Below, piece after piece: positions 60,981 to 64,000 of a DNA stretch of 64,000 nucleotides; position 1 is the first letter of the stretch; every line of letters starts with the position of its first letter. This DNA is from Rhodamnia argentea (Eukaryota > Streptophyta > Magnoliopsida > Myrtales > Myrtaceae), in the NCBI RefSeq assembly GCF_020921035.1, contig NC_063150.1, positions 35,635,826-35,699,825 of the forward strand, in the 5' to 3' direction. The notes under the pieces are model-generated. The model was not told the DNA's origin. It ran no database searches and saw nothing but the letters and a program-made list of their open reading frames with translations. Position numbers and translations under genes: made by a program.

Positions 60981-62438
60981 TTATGAAGGAAGTGAGAGTG
61001 AGGGTAGTATCGGTAAGGCACATCCGCTACTTTCGGGAGTCATTGCAGGTTCCATTTGAGTGTTATAATATGGATGATCCTCAAAGAATATTACATCTGC
61101 CGACACAAGCACATGACGATAATTAGAACTATAACATTTGTAGCCCTTCAAAGTTCGAGAGTATCCTACAAAGATACATTTCTCCGCACGAGGATCCAAC
61201 TTGTCAAAACCTGGAGTAAGATTATGCATAAAACAAACACAGCCAAAGACATGTAGAGGTAATGCAAAGGGAGAACAATTTGGATGTAATATAGAGAATG
61301 GTGTCTCCCCCTGAAGAATAGAAGTTGGAAACCGATTAATTAAAAAACAGGTTGTAAGAACATCATGGCCCCAAATGGTTTTAGGTAGATGCATGTGAAA
61401 CATGAGGCAACAAGCAACATCAAGAAGATAGCGATTTTTATGCTCGGTGACATCGTTTTGTTGAGGAGCGTATGAACAAGAAGTCCGATGAATAATACCA
61501 TGAGAATCAAGAAAAGACTGAAAACCTGAAGTGATAGCAAGATACTCTTTGGAATTATCTAAGCACAAAGTTTTAATAGAAGTGTAGTACCAATTCAGTA
61601 CTTCAAAATAGAACAGGATAAAGTAGTAAAAAATCTCGGTACGATCTTTTATTAGGAATAACCAAGTCATTCGGGAAAAATCATCCACGAATATAACAAA
61701 ATACTCGACACCAAAAATATCATAAACTCAACTCGAACTCCAAACATCGGAGTGAACCAACTCAAATGGACTTGACACATGACTCTAAATACGAGAAGGA
61801 AAAGAAACCCTACAATGTTTACCAAACTAACAAGCCTCACACCGAAAAGAACTCACATACTCGAACTCGGGAAATAAATGTAGAAAAGTGTTCGGTGGCG
61901 GATGACCAACATGACAATGCATCCTAAACATATCGGAGGATGTGCATTTCATAGCTGTAGCATCTAGCACCTTCTTGTCAAGGTAATACATACCATTAGA
62001 TTCATGTCCCCCACCAATCATCTATACATTCCTCGGAACCTAAAATACACAATGAGAAGAGAAAAATGTTATTGAACAATTTAGTTCTTTGGTCAATGAA
62101 CTAATAGAAATTAAATTATATGAAGATTTAAGATGAAGGACAGATGACATGTGAGCTTTTCTTTCTCAACCGTCTATCTTAATAGTTATGGATTCCGATT
62201 CAAGCGGTTATTCTCTACTACATTGGTGTTTTCACTCCCCACTCTCCACCATAATAGATGGACTCAAATAAGTAACTTCAGTACCAGTAACATGAGATTG
62301 TGAGCCATTGCCTAATGTAACAAAATTTGACAATCCAGGAGATTTAGAATGAAGTGAAAACAAAAACTTAGAATTACCAGTCATATGATGAGTTGCTCTA
62401 GAGTCTATGACCCGAGAGTCCGACGCTACCGAGAGCAA
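60981..62438 (-). pseudogene. pol: Copia protease and integrase
   Basis: The protease motif near 62405 reads VIDSRATHHMTG, with DSRA instead of DSGA. The GAG-pre-integrase domain is at 62021-61827 (MHCHVGHPPPNTF, FRCEAC). The integrase core and tail run as one open stretch of 235 codons, 61688-60981, with DDFSRMTWLFLIKD, the conserved APQQNDVTEHKNR and IFVGYSRTLKGYKCY. Stops occur between the domains. Confidence 0.87.
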
Positions 62439-62499
62439 ATAGGATGAACTACCTTTTGATGTTTGTGCCAGAGTAGCAATAGGAACTGAAAGGACCTGT

Positions 62500-63733
62500 C
62501 ACCTATTTGGAGTAAACCCATGCATCATACTCAGAACTTGTCAATGTAACTGAACCATTCATGTTCCACACACTAGTAGAATCTGATGGAGTCTGTTTGG
62601 GGTAAAAGTAAAGTTTGGTCAAGTATGTTCCACCTCTGCATAAGAAGTAAAAGTAGGTCGGAGTTCGAGATGAAGTGTATAACAATAAGCCTCTGTATGT
62701 CCAGCCCTATGATAATGATTACGGTAGCGGGAGCCACAACCGCCCCCGGAGATAGAGGCACTACGAGCACCAATACCTCCTTCACGACCTCTACTCCGAG
62801 CAAAACCGTGACCCCGGCCCCCGCAACTACGACCACGAGCTCCACATGTTTTACTGCCATGAGAAATCATCGCACTTGTCTCCACAGCTAGGGTGGAGAT
62901 GAAGTGTATAACAATAAGCCTCTGTATGTCCAGCCTTATGACAATGATTATAGTAGCGGGAGCCACAACCGCCCCGGAAATGGAGGCACTACGAGCACCA
63001 ATACCTCCATCACGACCTCCACTCTAGCAAAACCATGACTCCGGCCCCCGCAACTACGACCATGAGCTCCACGTGTTTTAGTGCCATGAGAAATCATCGC
63101 ACTTGTTTCCACAACTGGGGTGGAGATCTTTTCAACGAGGGTCGAACGAAGAGCTTGAAAGAAAATCTCATCCACTGTAGAAAGGGAGCTCTAAGAGGTA
63201 ATCTGCTGATGAAGTAAGGCATATTCAAGCCACAATGCCTTGAGATATAGTATAACTTGAAAATTCCCGTGTCATTTGAGGAGAACGACCAAATCATTTG
63301 AAGCTGGAAGATAAATATCCAAGTGCCTGCAAAGTATCATGAAATGAGCGTAATGCTCAGATAAGGATTGATTTCCATGGTGAAGATCAAATAGGGCCCC
63401 CATGGGTCTCACACTTGTGTCATGTCGTTCTCTCCGGAATAAAATAAGGCATGTTTTCCTAGACTTCCTTAGCAAATTTGCCTTGAATGAAGTGATGACT
63501 AATTTTAGGATCCATACTATTCCATAAAAGAGTAAGGATCATTGCATCTTTAGCAAGCCAATCGGTACCTTACTATGATCCGAAGGGGTCGTAGATTTAA
63601 GATAATCACTTTGTTTAGTGGCGGTAAGATAAACTTCAATAGCAGTGGACCAAGATGGATAATTAGCTCTATCCAACTTTACAAAGGTCAATGTCAAGTG
63701 TGGTAAACAAGTTGAGGTTCTAGAAGCAGCCAT
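62500..63733 (-). pseudogene. gag: Copia gag with internal tandem duplication
   Basis: Starts MAASRTSTCLPHLTLTFVKL with the conserved LDRANYPSWSTAIEVYL. The gag helix block (GNQSLSEHYAHFMILCRHL) covers 63475-63272. The Arg/Gly-rich nucleocapsid segment is present twice, 62668-62894 and 62895-63123, each with a GHTEAYCYTLH zinc-knuckle tail and an upstream GRSCGGRGHGFAR-like stretch. A frameshift separates the pieces. Confidence 0.8.
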
Positions 63734-64000
63734 CGGTGAATCAAGAACACAATTGAACCCAAGAACAATGTCACAACAATCAATTACTTAACTCCAATAT
63801 TAAAATCATCCACAAAGAAGACCGATCAATTGCTTATTATCAGCAATTACCACACCATATGCATCGTCACTTCCATAGGTTATATCACGGACCTCAAGAA
63901 CTCACTGCCACAAATTCAAACAACCACATATCAAGCATCATCAAAAAATTGATACCCATGATACTGCCAATCTCTAGGAAACTATAGCTTCACTTAATCC

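Larger units (their letters stand above)
55950..64000 (-). mobile_element. Ty1/copia retrotransposon, decayed, running past the right edge
   Basis: Gag, protease, integrase, RT and RNase H appear from right to left on the minus strand. The 3' LTR ends with TGTTAGGATAAGGG on the minus strand at 56053, directly after the polypurine tract CCAACTTGAGGGGGAG. Its other boundary is uncertain; 55950 is a rough limit. The gag ATG is at 63733. No primer-binding site or 5' LTR is seen up to base 64000, so they lie beyond the window. The body is interrupted by a separate insertion at 56379-59449. Confidence 0.85.

Noticed and set aside
1..64000. CRISPR arrays, prokaryotic operons, tRNA genes or complete rRNA genes
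   Set aside because: No spaced identical repeats of CRISPR type and no tRNA cloverleaf were noticed by eye. The only rRNA-like text is the partial 5S segment inside the TRIM LTRs.

Overview
The window is nuclear DNA from a flowering plant, most likely a woody eudicot. Genes have spliced exons with GT-AG introns, intergenic space is AT-rich and full of LTR retrotransposons and MITEs, and the protein families (an egg-cell-secreted EC1 peptide, CYP79 cytochromes P450, a cinnamyl-alcohol-dehydrogenase-type reductase) are plant-specific or plant-typical. A Myrtaceae (Eucalyptus-like) origin would fit the CYP79 genes and the abundant GC-cored MITE, but that is an inference only.

Layout. (1) 1.8-10.2 kb, minus strand: a complete eight-exon WDR83/MORG1-like WD40 gene (299 aa). 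Its last intron is about 6 kb because a 5.07-kb Ty1/copia element sits in it, with both LTRs, PBS, PPT and a 5-bp target duplication. (2) 12.9-13.3 kb, plus strand: a single-exon EC1-like secreted cysteine-rich peptide gene. (3) 13.6-46.9 kb: a tandem segmental duplication carrying CYP79-like genes on the minus strand. Modules A (about 13.6-22.4 kb) and C (about 30.7-38.8 kb) each have an intact two-exon gene of 531 codons. Module B (about 22.4-25.8 kb) keeps only a broken exon 2. Module D (about 41.0-46.9 kb) has a gene collapsed by a deletion that joins exon 2 to the 5' leader. B and C are separated by a TRIM/LARD-like element and a decayed plus-strand copia. C and D are separated by a direct repeat holding a second TRIM. 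(4) 47.6-51.7 kb, minus strand: a complete five-exon CAD-family alcohol dehydrogenase gene (359 aa). (5) 52-64 kb: a long foldback element, MITEs and a decayed minus-strand copia that runs off the right edge and is interrupted in its RNase H region by a 3.07-kb insertion with a 5-bp target duplication.

The most informative structure is the set of presence/absence differences between modules A and C. A 589-bp hAT-like MITE and a 607-bp MITE occur only in A, and a 610-bp MITE only in C. In each case the other module keeps an undisturbed empty site matching the target duplication (8 bp for the hAT-like element, 9-10 bp for the other two). A Cassandra-type TRIM with a 5S-rRNA-derived segment, and a MITE holding a Ty3/gypsy integrase-tail fragment, are in both modules and so predate the duplication. 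The window therefore records a relative order of transposition and gene duplication.

Functionally the host genes look unrelated to one another: a housekeeping WD40 scaffold, a gamete-interaction peptide, aldoxime-forming P450s of specialised metabolism, and an aldehyde/alcohol oxidoreductase. No CYP71, CYP706 or UGT85 partner of a cyanogenic-glucoside pathway is visible here. All exon coordinates were derived by hand from translation and splice sites; nothing was searched against a database.
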